Positions 24,822-37,755 of a stretch of DNA of 64,000 nucleotides are shown here, one piece after another. Positions within the stretch are counted from its first letter, which is position 1, and each line of letters opens with the position of its first letter. The position numbers were made by a program, and so were the translations under genes. This stretch comes from Lottia gigantea (taxonomy: Eukaryota; Mollusca; Gastropoda; Lottiidae), in assembly GCF_000327385.1 (NCBI RefSeq), contig NW_008711113.1, positions 28,915-92,914 on the forward strand. Reading direction: 5' to 3'. The notes below the pieces were generated by a model. That model was not told the origin of the DNA, did no database searches, and worked only from the letters and a program-made list of their open reading frames with translations.

Positions 24822-25040
24822 CCATTTTCTTAAAGGGATTGTACAGAGGGTTTTTCTTTGTCATATACTAGGGGCATGTTCTTAAAGGGATTGTTCATTA
24901 GCTTTCATTATTATTTATTTCGGTCATGTTCTTAAAGGGATTGTTCATAAGCTTTCATTATTATTTATTTCGGTCATGTTCTTAAAGGGATTGTTCATTG
25001 GTTTTCTTTGCAATATACTTGGGGCATGTTCTTAAAGCTT
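24822..25040 (+). repeat. 50-bp tandem repeat, about 4.5 copies
   Basis: CATGTTCTTAAAGGGATTGT recurs at 24875, 24925 and 24975, with a truncated copy at 25025 and a degenerate one near 24829, a strict 50-bp period. The core TTAAAGGGATTGTACAGAGG resembles the end of the foldback MITE family seen at 40022, so the array may have grown from a MITE end. Confidence 0.85.
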
Positions 25041-25475
25041 GTGAACCATGCACTTAAATGGATGACGGAAGCAATTTGCAATTGCATTTATTCAAATGGT
25101 CAGAGCTCGAACATATACAAAATATATATATTTGAAAATGAAATTAGAAGGATCAAGTTCAAACGTGTTTCAAGCTAACATAATTGTAAATTACATAAGG
25201 GCTAAATGCGTCCCTATATAATACGAATGGAAACTGTATAACACTGGAAATTTTTTTACACATTTGTCAAGGATCTTTGATTGTAATTTAGAGAGCTACC
25301 TTACGAATATGTCGGTAAACTGCCCTGTACTATATCCTTGTATATCCAGTGCACAATGATATGCATAAGAAAGGACACGTTTGACAAATATTAAACGCCT
25401 ACTATTTCTGTTTCTCTGTAGATTTCTTGTCCGAGTTTTTTGAACAGGCTTTTGAATTTTTTGTTACAAAGATTT

Positions 25476-26037
25476 ACTATGAAATGAAATGGAGTTTTAC
25501 GTTTTACCTTTCTGCACCCGATCGATCTTAGAAAGCGCACAGGGAGCCGCGATGGCTCAGTGAGTTAGACGCTTGCTCGCTAACCTGAAGGTCCAGGGTT
25601 CAATCCCGTCATAGGTCGAGATAATACCTTCGGATTTTTCAACCCGGTTTCCCCCTGTCATTGATGCAGGTAAGAGGGGCTGACATGGAAAAAGCGTCTA
25701 GGCGTTCGGATGGGACAATAAACCGAGGCCCCATGTGCTACAGGCTGTGCACGCTAAGGATCCCTCGACAGTTGAAAATCGAAAAAGAGCAGGCTAATGC
25801 CGCTGTCCTGGCAAAATTTCCCTCATTGCACCCTGCGTGGCGTTGTCCGCCTTCATTAACCCTACATGGTGCAGAAAAGTAGGACGTAAAACTCCATTCA
25901 TTTCATTCCATTTAGAAAGCGCACCGCACAATGTGTACATTCTGCCAGGGCAGTGGTATTTATTAGCCTATCCTTTTTCGATTTCCAACTATCGAGGGAT
26001 CTTTAATGTGCTCAGCCTGTATCATACGGGATTTCAA
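25476..26037 (-). repeat. Older SINE copy, reverse orientation, split by a younger SINE
   Basis: The complement of the SINE tail (GAAATGGAGTTTTACGTTTT, CCTTTCTGCACC) lies at 25478-25520. Its continuation (CCTATCCTTTTTCGATTTCC, AACTATCGAGGGATCTTTAA, GTGCTCAGCCTGTATCATAC) resumes after 25925. The younger forward SINE sits between them. Confidence 0.8.
25541..25911 (+). mobile_element. Full-length tRNA-derived SINE with 13-bp target duplication
   Basis: The 5' head is tRNA-like: an A box (TGGCTCAGTGAGTTAG, from 25553) and a B box (GGTTCAATCCC, about 25598) give an internal RNA polymerase III promoter. The body includes GATGCAGGTAAGAGGGGCTG, ACATGGAAAAAGCGTCTAGG and AATTTCCCTCATTGCACCCT. The tail ends CAGAAAAGTAGGACGTAAAA and an ATTTC-rich stretch. 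TTAGAAAGCGCAC flanks it at 25528-25540 and 25912-25924. It is the best copy in the window; at least seven partial ones are listed separately. Confidence 0.92.
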
Positions 26038-26239
26038 TTTAGTATTGATGGCTATAAATGGCTGGTATGGGAAATAAACCCAGCTAAAGAACCAAAGACC
26101 CTGAAGACGTATCTCAAAAGATTGTTGATGCAGAAGTTATCGGGCATTGACCAATTGACCAAATCGGGTCACAAATCTGGAACATATGATACAACTATGT
26201 TAAGGATCATTTTGAAGGAAAGTTAGTACAATTTCCAAA

Positions 26240-29200
26240 TTTGGAATAGGGCCAATTGATTTAGAGCAATGTCCAAAAGTTGACCTCATTCGTCATATCT
26301 CTTGAACGAAATATAAGTCTTTCTAGAACGTGGAATTTTCTTAGTAAGCTAAGTTTTTATTGTATGATCCTATTTGCATTACAAAGAATTGTAGGTCTAT
26401 AGAAAGTGCAGTGAAAAGATTGCCCCTGGCGAAAGAATATGACGATTTGATAGATATATTAGGCTATCTTGTTTAATCTTGTGAGCATTATGGTGTCATA
26501 CGATAGCGATTTAACGTTTGGTTTATTTATAATAATGAATCAATAATGGTATAATAATGCGCATTATTGAACGCTGTAATATGATGATTGACAGTGTAAA
26601 TCGTGCATACCAACCTTGGCCTATTTCGGAGTTGTATTTTTTGCGTCCCCGTGGACTTTACTTCAATTTAAATTACTCAGCTGTCCTGGTGAGGATTTTA
26701 TATCAGAAACATGGGTCAAAGGCATAAGATGGTCACTCTTGATAATTAGAACCAATAATGATATCATATTTTGTCACCAAAACGAATGGGTACATCTCAT
26801 TCTTCTAAAACTACTGATTCCACTTTGCAAATGAGCATCTCTTTGTAAAGTCAATCTGTTTGATTGAAATAAAGCAGTAGATCTCAAAGTGGGGTACATT
26901 GAGCCCCAAAGGTCTCAAGATTGTATGTCTCGCTGAGCAAATAATTCATGGAATTGAGATAAAATATTGACTCCTGTGCTTATGGTAGAAAAGGACGCAC
27001 CATCGACATCAAAACGATGCAAGGGGCTTTAGTTTCGACTTAAAATATACAAAGAAAACAGATTCTGAATGGATCAAATAAAAAAATATTCATTTTTGTA
27101 TTTTTATATCACAAGTCCCACGATGGCATATTTTCTAATGTATATATGAATAAAGGGCTCTGCAGTGGCACATATCCGTGATATTTTCAATAGATGTGTT
27201 ACCTGTGTACAAAAATGTTTAAAAAGAAATTTCAATTGAAGCTATTCAATCCATTAGTCATCTTGTGATTTTTATTACAACTATTCGACCCCCTCTGACA
27301 CTTGCAATATTATACTGATTCGATTTAAAGGGATTTTGGACAAAAATGAAGTGTCTAAAGGGTACAAATAAGTATTGACAGCCAAACACCATAAAAAGTT
27401 GATTTACAGAAAATCAAATACAAAACCATATTCGAGAAGAAGGTAACAGAACAAATTTTAAGCCAACCGAAACCCCTTTTAATCATAATACAAAAAATGT
27501 TAATAATTGAATGAATTTACAATGTTTTACTTCTTTATGAAGTATATAACAATCATAACTGCTTGGAAAGAAATGCTGAGTTGACAAACCCAAAAAGATG
27601 GACATCGGGTGTTCTGGAATGGCATTCTCACATCGAAAACAAACAAAATAGACCAAGTCGACCGATATTGGATGAAGCTAGCGTCGTTTTTGTTCAATGA
27701 TTCATCAAATCTTTTAACGACAAACCCTTGTTGAGATCTACCAGCAGGTAAATTGGATACTTAACTGACGGTATCCGTTTAATGAATTTGTAAAATGCTA
27801 AACTGCAAAATCCCTTTAAAAGATAGTTTTCACACGTTACGTGTAATAATAACGGTACTCGACAAGGTGCGCTATTATGCCCTTACTTGTTTGTATAATG
27901 TGGAAATGAATTTAACACAGTTGAATATAAATGATTTAAAATAAATGTTACGATGTGAATATGTTTAAGCACGTTTACGGTCATGGACATTGTAAACTTT
28001 TCGATTCAAAATTCTATTTATGCATATGCATTCATACATCCATAAGAAGTTTGAAAGCGTGAAACCCCATTGCATTTCCACAAAACAAATTTGTGTGGTT
28101 GGCGCATAATTCCTGTGAGTCCTTCTATTATAATTTTCTGTTACCTTTTTTAAGGAATTATCCTGTATTGCACCGTATTTTGTTTTGGCACGGAAATGAT
28201 GTTTCGTTTTGTTTTGTCAAATGATGCTTTATTAAGTACATAGTTGTTTTATCATCGATTGTTAGTATTTATCACAAGTATCATGTTACTAAATTGTTAA
28301 GTTACTGATTTATCTAAATTTGAATCCAAATTGAAATGTTTGCTTTTGAAACCTGGCAATAGAAGGTGTATAGTTATAAACTGTCCTTGACGTAATTCAT
28401 GAATGAAAAATTCAAATATTTACTTTGACTAACTCTATGTAACTCGGGATGCAACGAACATTCTGGAAAACTCGTTCTTTGACGTCATATTATGATTCCT
28501 GTTACTATTTTTAGAACAGAGTCCATTCTTGCCATAAATGGTTGTAGCACTGAGTTGACTGACCACATATAGGTTACTCGGTAGATTAGCCTGGAAGAGG
28601 TAGGGGAGGATTACCTAACTCAAAATATGACAACTCAATGTACAAATAAATCCGTCAGTTCTGAAAAAACCGATGCACTTCGTTCACAAAAATACCGAAT
28701 TGTTGAATGGTGAGCCTAAGAGTTTTCCAACAGCTTCAATGCCACTGGAAGCCGGTATCAAAACTTCCCACCAGATTCAGAGAACACCATATGGTCGACA
28801 TTCATTATGCAAATTGAGGTGGATCCCAAACTGACAAAATGTTAAAACTATGAAATTTATGCTAGGGTTTAGATACTTGCACCTTAAGGTTCGGTGGACT
28901 GAAGATCAAGAATAAAAAGATAAGAATCAAACTGGCATTTCTTTAATGAAACCGATCAAATAAATGGCATCAGCGGTACCGATTGGGGGGTTACTATAAC
29001 CTGAAAGGGAATACAAGCAAATCACGTCCGTAACATTGTCCCAGTTATCATTTTAACAACAGAACATATTACCAAGATCAAACGATCGAATACATGCATA
29101 TCGAATAACTTTCATAGCTTCCACCTTGATTTATGGGGGTGGGGGGAAAGGGGGAAAAACGAAAGCGCAAGGGGTATACCAGAAAGTCACTTTCGTAACA

Positions 29201-29490
29201 TTGCCCACTTCTGTCAAAAACAGAACATATTATCAAGATCGCTTCAACGAAATGTTTATCTAATATATTATTGAAGGACAAAAAGATTATTTCATATTTG
29301 CCCAATCTTGTCTGTGACTTTTCCATAAACCGCGGGGTTGTCAAAATCGAGAGAAACTCGTCGTCTATTAGTCATTCTAGGGCCATTCAAAGAGAAATTG
29401 TAAAGAAACAAAGCTCAATAACAAGTCGAACGACTTTTATATGCATTCCTTAAACGAGGCTTGATGACAACCTACCTACCAACCGTGCCG
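26240..29490. other. No gene seen upstream of the intermediate filament gene
   Basis: AT-rich intergenic DNA with only short frames and no clear repeat arrays. Confidence 0.45.
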
Positions 29491-29503
29491 GTTTCTGGAG
29501 GAG

Positions 29504-29512
29504 TTTAAATAC
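29504..29512 (+). promoter_or_regulatory. TATA-like box of the intermediate filament gene
   Basis: TTTAAATAC lies about 115 bases before the start codon, at the point where the sequence changes from AT-rich spacer to a mixed-composition leader without upstream ATGs. Start of transcription is inferred at about 29535. Confidence 0.45.
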
Positions 29513-29626
29513 TAGCGAGCTCGCCAGTTACAGTCAGTAGATACCTGGATAGCTCTACTGTTCACATCGTCGTGCTTCTGTTTCTCACTGCCCGTAGTCA
29601 GCTATAGCTAATCATTACCAGTCAAC

Positions 29627-32600
29627 ATGAGTAAGCAATCCTTATCAAGATCCCAAGAGGGAGATTCTGGATTCATCAAGAGGAAAACCGTCGTGATCCA
29701 GAGAGGTGGTGCTCCTGCCAGCAACAGCTATGGATATTCCAGACAATCCATGAGTTTTGGAAATATCGGACTCGCTCCCGGTACCTATTCCACCATTTCC
29801 CATGAGGGAGTCAACGATATGAAAGGCAAACGACAACATGAAAAGAAAGAGATGCAAAACTTGAACGAGAGATTTGGTAATTACATCGAAAAAGTGCGAT
29901 TTTTGGAAACCTTCAACGCTCAATTGGAAAATGAATTGGAAGCTTACAGAAACCAGAAACACACCGATTTCAAACCAATTCGGGATATGTATGAAAATGA
30001 ATTGGCTCAAGCCAGAAAGGTGATCGATGAATTGTCTGCTGAAAAAGGTGGCTACGATGCTAAAATGGCTGGACTTCAAGATTTAGTCGACACTTTGAGA
30101 AAAGAGTGAGTACATTTATTTTTTACTATACAAACAGGTTGAGTTGTAGAGGCATCAAAGACTTAAAAGTGAAGCTACCGAGCACAAGTGTACAGTGTTT
30201 TGAGTATTCTTATCTAGAGCTCTTCCAAAGTGAACGCTGAAAAGCACAATAGCACAGTGTCATGAGTATTCTCTTTCAAAGTGAGCACAGCTTACAAGCG
30301 CACATGAAGGAATGTACTCGTACGTTCTATGTTAATGCAACACATTGAGCTACTGGAACTAAGTAGGAAATAAGCACAATTGCAAAGTAAGTCCATTCAG
30401 TCCAACACAATTCTCTTCAGTCCCATGGAATAAGACAAGGCGAGTCATTAAGGTACTATTCGTCTATAAGAGGCATCAGTCTGCGTCTCCATTACAAATT
30501 ATTTTAGTGAATGTGGTCAAGCAGGGAGAACTATTGCGTCTATACATTTTATGCTAGTACATGGATGATATTGTTAATAACACAAAGTACTTTGATGCAC
30601 ATTTAAGTTAAAGCAAGAGGCAAAACCACAGCGACTATATCTGGCAATTGTATCAATTAAAAAAAAATTAGAAACATTAACATCTCTGCGATGGGGTCGT
30701 GGTATAAAACGTTATGCTCAAAAGGTATTGCCCAAAGACGTTTGAAGGTCAAACAAGAACCTTTTGGGATTTACTTCAAATTCTAATATTATTTTACATA
30801 GGAGTGTTTGCATCTTAAAGGTCAATATCTCACGAACAAGGCTTGTGGTCGTGTCTAATTGAATACATCTCAATCCAATTTGGCAAATCGTTGAAAAGTT
30901 TTGAAGGATGTATCACTCACAATGGAAATTTGTTCAAGGCACAATAAGGACTTGGGAAAGGTCGTTAAAACCGCGCTAAGAACCTGTAGAAGGTGATAAG
31001 TGTTTGAACTAACTGTTTTACCAAATATGGGAATTAGTAACTAGTTGTGTTACTGGTATTTGGGTTGAATTTAGATTCAATTTCGTCTGTATCAAGAATA
31101 ACTAGTTGAGTTTATAAACGCCTACGTTTTGCATTAAACATTTAGATTTCGTATGACTCAGCTTAATTTCGTTTGACCCGGCTGAATTACACTTGACCCT
31201 ATTTTGAAAATAGTACTGTCGGTACAGAGCTCCAACAATTGAAGAGCTTCTCCACAAGCAACTATGGGCAATTTTTGGTTGGCACATTTTAACCGCAGTT
31301 CTTCGAAAATTTTGATCTCGTACAAGATAATAACTGCAAAGAACTAAACGTCACGATTGTTACAAGAAGACACTGGCACAGGGTTAAGTGTCTGTAGACA
31401 GGCCAATAAACTCAATGGTCACTAAACTGTAGTAGCTTTGGCAGCTTCCTGGAAAGATAGTGGCCACGTACAAAAATAATATTTTGGAATGATAAAACGA
31501 AATTGCATCATAAAAAGTATAGACGTGTTTTAATTCTAAAAAGCACTTGATGAAATATGCTATAAGCTTTGTAGCTTGGAAGTTCGATGAGTCTTTGCAT
31601 GGTCACTTACCGCAAAGAACTGCATACGATGTCAAAAGGGTCGCGTACAAAAGTAATAAATTTCAGAATGATAAAACGAAAAACGGTGATAATATAAAAT
31701 GTATAGGTGTGTTGTAATTGTGTAGACAAGAGTCAATATTTATCTTAAACAGGTAATTCATGTTATAAGCTAGCCAGATTGACTTTCAAAATACCCTTCA
31801 AAGACTCCCAGCTAAAAATAGACTATTTGTTTAAATTGAAATTGTAGAAGAATAGACTTGTCTGTGTTGGTGGCTCAGTAAGCCCAACGACGCAATATTA
31901 GAGGGCAAAAGAGACATTTATTCCATTTCATACTTTGGACTCCTGTATGCGTCTCTCAAAATTGTCTTAAGGAGGCAACGAATAGGAATGGGCTTATTTA
32001 AAAGTGTAGCAATTCGCATGTTCGTTACACTAGATTGTTGTGAATTAGGTAAAGGAGGAGTGCCAGTTTCCAATATAATCTTGTTTTCAATATATTAATT
32101 TTGATCAAGAATGAGAATTTTGGTTTTCGATTAACGTCACTATAGGTAGTAAGCCTTATTCTATTAGCTTCATATTTTAGTTATTACTTTTCCATAATCA
32201 GTCTAAAAAGCTACGACTGCAAGACAAAAGCTTAAAATTATCTTAAAACCTTTCATCAATATAAATAGGAAATTTAGGTGCAAATTAGCATATTACATTT
32301 CTAGCAAGTCATCAAAAATGCAATACTATAATAGTAAAATGTGCCGGCCGGTATTAAAACTTGCTGACGGCGACCAAAAACCGCCATTAAAGAAACAAGA
32401 ATAGGCGTGTAAAGAGTTAATTGCATTTTTGTAGTTAACATTCGCTAGTGCCTGGTAATAGGCGAATAGTAACAATAGGCAAAACTTATTCTTTGTATGT
32501 ATTAACCCATTATGAGTCATTATAACATAATTTGTAAATACACCGTTACATATTAGTATTCATATTGGGTAGTAGCCAAAAAAATATAACAATTGCCCCT

Positions 32601-35600
32601 TTTTGTATCCAATTTGAATTCGTATTTCAATTTGTAAAGAGGGGCAAATCGTTTCAATGAACACAATGCAAAGTATATTTCTAAGGCGAAAATATAATAT
32701 AAACTATTTGCTCATACGGCAGAGAAATATGAATAGGCATAAAACGATATTGTTACAATAAAATATAGCTTTCTTAACACGATCTTCAGAAGACAAAAGA
32801 GTGGGGTGGGGGTCGGTGGGCATTAATTTGATCCCTGCCATTGTAGTGGTGTGTGAAAAGCGTTAAATATAGGTCGAATTTTATGCCTATTCCTGCACAA
32901 ACCAAGCTGAGTCAACCGTTTACTTGGTCAAATGATCCGGTTTGCAACATACCTAGGGGAATTTGAAATTAAAATTCGAGTAGAGATACCCAAAAATAAT
33001 TCAATGGGTATATGAATTGGATGGGTATTTGATCTTTCAATGGGTCGTTTTGTAAATTGATCAAAGAATGGCAATTGGCTTTGGAGACCCAAATTAAAAT
33101 TGGGTGACGGAAAACAATGGGTCTACCTTAAATAAGGAAAACATTATATGGGTCGCAAGCAGCTTTTGGCAAGAAAGAAATCTAAAATACAAAATTAAAT
33201 TATTAAATAAGGAATAAAACTTCATTTTATCAAATAACTAATAATGTTTCATTTAATTTGTTAAATTTTTCAAATCCGGTTACGTCGAACGTGAGAGAGA
33301 AAGCGTGTATTGCATTTATTTTAACAAAATACACAATATGCAATTTTTCACGCCTTCAGCAAACTTATGAATAATAGTGGATGGTAAAGTTGAACAGTAT
33401 TTTAACCGGCCGATCCTGTGTAATGTTTGTACGCAATTCAAGTGGGCAATACATGTCATTTTCAAAACGTCCGCTACTTTCATTTTCGTTTCAAGTCCTT
33501 CACTTTCGATTTCTTTTAAGTTTTATTTACTAATATATCATGACCAAAATCATATCCCACTCAATAGGCAAGACACTTAAAAAAACCTGTCTGACTGGAT
33601 AATCACGACTTGATAAAAGTCTGATTCTTTTCTGATGTCCTTGCACTCGGTAAAAACAAGTTCAACAATAAATTAACAACTGGAAAAACAGGACCAATGG
33701 GCGCACACCAACATGTTAATATGTTTATGAGATATCGTTTTTACGAGTTGTCATAAAAATGATGAGCTTTTAATTTTTAGGAGGTTGCTAGGTGAGGATA
33801 ATAATAATAATCATAATAATAATCTGCATGTATCCTGCTTGACTGGGCTAAATACATCTGCACAAAATAAAAACAACGTAAGTCACAAAGTGGCGCCTTG
33901 TCTTACTCCCATTGAAATACTTCATAAATACTATTTTTATTGACTTTACTAATAAATCCTTGTACTTGTAGTTCTCTGCGACAGTTCCTGTCTACTCAAC
34001 TTGCCTTTACTATAAAAATCAATCATTGCTTTATTTCAGAATCGAAATTCTTGAAAGTCATGCTAAAGATTACCGAGCAACCATCGACAACCAGGCTGCC
34101 CAGATCGGCGGATTCGAAGGAGAACTCCAAACCTTGAGAAACAGAATCGCCAACTTGGAAAATGAAAATGATAAGGTTCGACAACTCAACAACCAACGAA
34201 GCGAAGAAAACAGAAGACTCAGAACCGTACGTTTATATTTCATCTGATCCACCATCTGAATTTCATTGTCGTGTTTTGTAATCTAAAAACTATATTTTCA
34301 GGGCATTCTGACATTTTTAGGACACAATCAGATGAATGCAAAGTCTCATAAAGATGTCCACATTCAAAGGTGATACCAAGTTGAGATGCCATCGATACAG
34401 AAAGATGTAACTACCAACTCAAATGAATCCTTTTGTTTTATTTTTTAAGGATTTGGACAACGAAACCGCTGCCCATATCGAAGCTGACTGCAGAGCTTCC
34501 GGTTTAGAAGAAGAAGTTGAATTCTTGAGAGCTCTGCTCGACAAGATGCCAGCTGAACCCCAACCTGTTAAAATCAAGGGTCTTGACTTAAAGGACTTCT
34601 GGCAGAACAACATGTCCAAGGCTATCCGAGATATCCAGAACGAATATGACAATAAACTTGATCTGATGAGACAAGATTGTGAAACCAGATACTCTGCCCA
34701 GGTGGGTTTATTTCCAAATTCACAAAACCTTATCCAACAAAGAGCAACCCCGCAACAAAAAAATCTTGAACGAGTCACCGGATGATTAGGACGGAAGTAC
34801 AAAGACGCTGATTTCAATACTGGTGCATGTTCTTTGCGATGACGTTTGATACAGCTTGTAGGTGCTTCAAACAGTGACAGTGTTCTGTTTATTAACCATC
34901 AATGGATCGTTCAATAACAATTTCTCTTTGTCAATTTCAGATCCGACAAGTCCAGAGTGGAGCTGTCCGAGACAACTTCGAAACCCAACAAGCTAAAGAA
35001 GAAATCAAGAAATTGAAAACCACTTTGAACAGCACCAATGCTAGAATTGCCGACTTAGAAGCCAGAGTAAGTAACATAAGTAGATCCTCTCATAATTTCC
35101 GTTTGATCACAAGGAATTGGAATCTTATGCATCATCTGCAGTCGTCGTTGTGTATTATAAAATCGTTGGCTGGTTGTCCATATGGTTCCCTTTTGCTAGA
35201 AACACGAGCTTCAGTCGTTCAATCGCTATTTGCAACTACATCATAGATCGTGTTCGTACAGGTGCCTTGAATAGTACTTCTCAGTTTTGGATGATGGAGA
35301 CCCAATATAATTGTTCGCCTGTGCTTGAACATATACCGAACAGGTCCTTCGGGCCGAACGAAATTAATTATGTACCTTATGCAAGAGCTTAAAATTGTAA
35401 TACATCCAGCATTTTCCAATTCTCGTGCTTACCAAGATTCCTTCCCTTAACGACAATTCCTCTTTTTTCAGAATGCATCTCTCCAAGCTGAACTCAACGA
35501 ACAGAGAGGTTTAGTCAAGAGCTTGGAATTGGAATTAGATGAAGCTAAACACGCCCATATGACCGATAAACAGAGACTGCAATCCGAACTCGAAGCCTGT

Positions 35601-36316
35601 CTTGAAGAACTTAGAATGATCACCGATGCCAAACTTTCCCTGGAATTGGAAATTTCATGCTACAGACAACTCTTGGAGGGTGAAGAAAACAGGTTAGTAG
35701 CTTTAGTTTCTTTTGGAATTTGGTCATAATGGACTTTCTAGTTGAACACTGGTTCAGTCAATTCGGAAATGGAAGACATCATCAGGACTATTGGGAGGAA
35801 TTGAAACTGAGCAAAGCAGGCTTAGTCAAGAAACTGGTGCAGTGCTTACATGAGCAATAAATTTTGAAGTAATTGTAAAGCTAGCGAAATAAAGAAACGT
35901 AGACCCATCATTCGTTCCTCTGAATTTCTTACATGAGCTTGATTCTTATATTGGTACGTTCTATTTCCTGTCCCTTATTGGGCAGGAGAGTGCGAGAATC
36001 TCTTAGACAAGGCCCTTCTTAAGAAATTTGGATACGAAGTGATCATCCCGTTACACAGATCAAAAGTAATCGGAAACATTTTGTTCGTTTCAGACTGGGA
36101 CTCAAGAACATCGTTGAACAAGCTATGGGAATCCAAACTAAAGGAAGCACCAACTTGGCCAGCATCGTCGGTGGAGGTTCAAGCGGTGGACGATCTGAAA
36201 CCAGAACCGAATCAACCAGAAGTATTGGAGGTGGAGGAAGTGGAAGCTCTGTCGTCAAGACAACTACCACAACCGTGAAATCATCATCTTCTTCTTCCGG
36301 TGGCCGATACAACTAA
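29627..36316 (+). CDS. Cytoplasmic intermediate filament protein (protostome type), 6 coding exons
   Basis: Coding exons: 29627-30105, 34040-34226, 34450-34701, 34941-35066, 35472-35692 and 36094-36316, all GT-AG and in phase, giving 495 aa. A Ser/Gly/Arg-rich head (1-70) is followed by coil 1A with the conserved start LNERFGNYIEKVRFLE (79-94), a long coil 1B, linker L12 (255-262) and coil 2. Coil 2 ends in the consensus LSLELEISCYRQLLEGEENR (to residue 422). The 73-residue tail is Gly/Ser/Thr-rich and ends SSGGRYN, with no lamin-tail immunoglobulin fold. From coil 1A start to L12 is about 183 residues, roughly 36-42 more than in vertebrate cytoplasmic filaments. This is the six-heptad-longer, lamin-like coil 1B known from protostomes. 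The product should polymerise through coiled-coil dimers in the cytoplasm. Intron 1 is 3.9 kb; the others are under 500 bases. Highest G/C and cleanest codon use in the window. Confidence 0.95.
31463..31745 (+). repeat. About 190-bp tandem duplication in intron 1 of the filament gene
   Basis: TACAAAAATAATATTTTGGA and ATGATAAAACGAAATTGCAT near 31470 recur diverged near 31648 (TACAAAAGTAATAAATTTCA, ATGATAAAACGAAAAACGG), with the following GTATAGACGTGTTTTAATT also matched. Non-coding. Confidence 0.65.
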
Positions 36317-36963
36317 AATTAAAGATCATGACTCTTCAATAAGAAACGAAATATTAATGTTTTCGTTTGTCATAAATTTTGTACATTCTCTTATTTTCAC
36401 CTCTTATATCTCAACATGTTTGGATGAATGAATTTTTGCCTACCGTAATATTTTAAGAGTTATTGCCCTTGATTGCAGCCTAGTAGGTCCACGATTTAGG
36501 TGAAGCTGGATGCAAAGATAAGATCTGGTTTCTAGATTTATTTTCATTTTTTAATTAACTTTTTCTTTTGTTACTTTTCAATGTTTTTTTTTTCGAATGA
36601 AAGAAAATTATTGGTCGAGGGTGTACGAAGCTGAAAATGCCTAAATTCGTTTAAAGCCGAAGAACAATTTTCCATAATTCGAAAAACTCGAATTTGAAAT
36701 TGAGCTAGGTCACGTGACGCTGATAATTTTGCTTGAATAACAATCGATGTGTAGATATGAACCTTAGTTGTAGAAATGCAAAACAATATATTTACAAATT
36801 TCCAAATATTTTTCATATAACTTCGTTTACTGCTACCCGTTCTTTCGTTCTGTTATACCGTTTCTGCTTTTAAATGATCCGAATATGTAGATGCTTTTAA
36901 AACAAACGTTTTGTGATCTGTACTATTATCTATTTATGTAGCCTGTCGAACACGAGTTGAAAC

Positions 36964-36969
36964 AATAAA
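36964..36969 (+). terminator. Likely polyadenylation signal of the intermediate filament gene
   Basis: AATAAA about 650 bases after the stop codon, followed by a T-rich stretch (TTGGCTTATTTATTTATAG). Consistent with one 3' UTR from 36317 to about 36990. Confidence 0.5.
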
Positions 36970-37755
36970 GTTGGCTTATTTATTTATAGCAATGTTTTCA
37001 TTTTCTCTGGTCAACATCTCCGCTGATGTACAACAAAATTCCAGTACTTTCCGGCGTTCACTTCAGCAATGATACAGATATTGAAAATATACCACTTGTC
37101 GTAAGGGTTGGTCGACTTGAGTTTGAGCCCATTTTTGAACGCTATTATTTCGGGCTAAGGATCAAATTTCCTCATAAGAGGACTAGTCAACGTAGTTAAT
37201 ACCTAGCTTGTCATCAAAGTGTGAATTTGATAGGCCTATAATTTAGGCATAAATATATCTTTCAAAATATCCATCCAAAGGAATGGATTTAGCTAAGAGC
37301 ATATTGAATCAAGAAGTCCTGGCTCTCAAGGAATGAATACATGACATATGTCAAACAATGTTTTCACTTTTGACTGAGTTTTGCAAGTTTGTAGAACTAT
37401 CCCACCAAGTTTTGCAGGGAAATAAAAAAAATTTTCGGTGATAATAGTAGGCCTATTGGCATCAATCACAGGTTAAATACACAAGATTAGGTTGTTTTAG
37501 AACCGTACTTTGATACAATTTCCAAACAAACAAATTTGTTGTGGTCTGAATTTTCAAATTCCAAGAGTTGCGTCCCTTGAATAATTATTATGAACTTCCG
37601 GTAATGTGAGAATGACAACATTAAAATTTGTACACGTTGATATTTTATGACAAATCATACGCAAATTCGTCAAAGTTTAGCCCCTAATCCCTTTAATCTG
37701 TTGAGTTATGGCCGAAAGCTTCAGTTGACACGCAGACGTCTGAAAAATTGTGAAA

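Noticed and set aside
25541-25612. Genuine tRNA gene
   Set aside because: A and B boxes are present, but the segment continues into the SINE body and has target duplications; it is the SINE head.
25661-26226. Open frames of 73 and 129 codons around the SINE
   Set aside because: They lie within the forward SINE and the flanking inverted SINE remnant; repeat-derived, not genes.
29627-36316. Nuclear lamin instead of cytoplasmic filament
   Set aside because: No nuclear localisation signal after coil 2, no lamin-tail fold and no C-terminal CaaX box (ends GGRYN).
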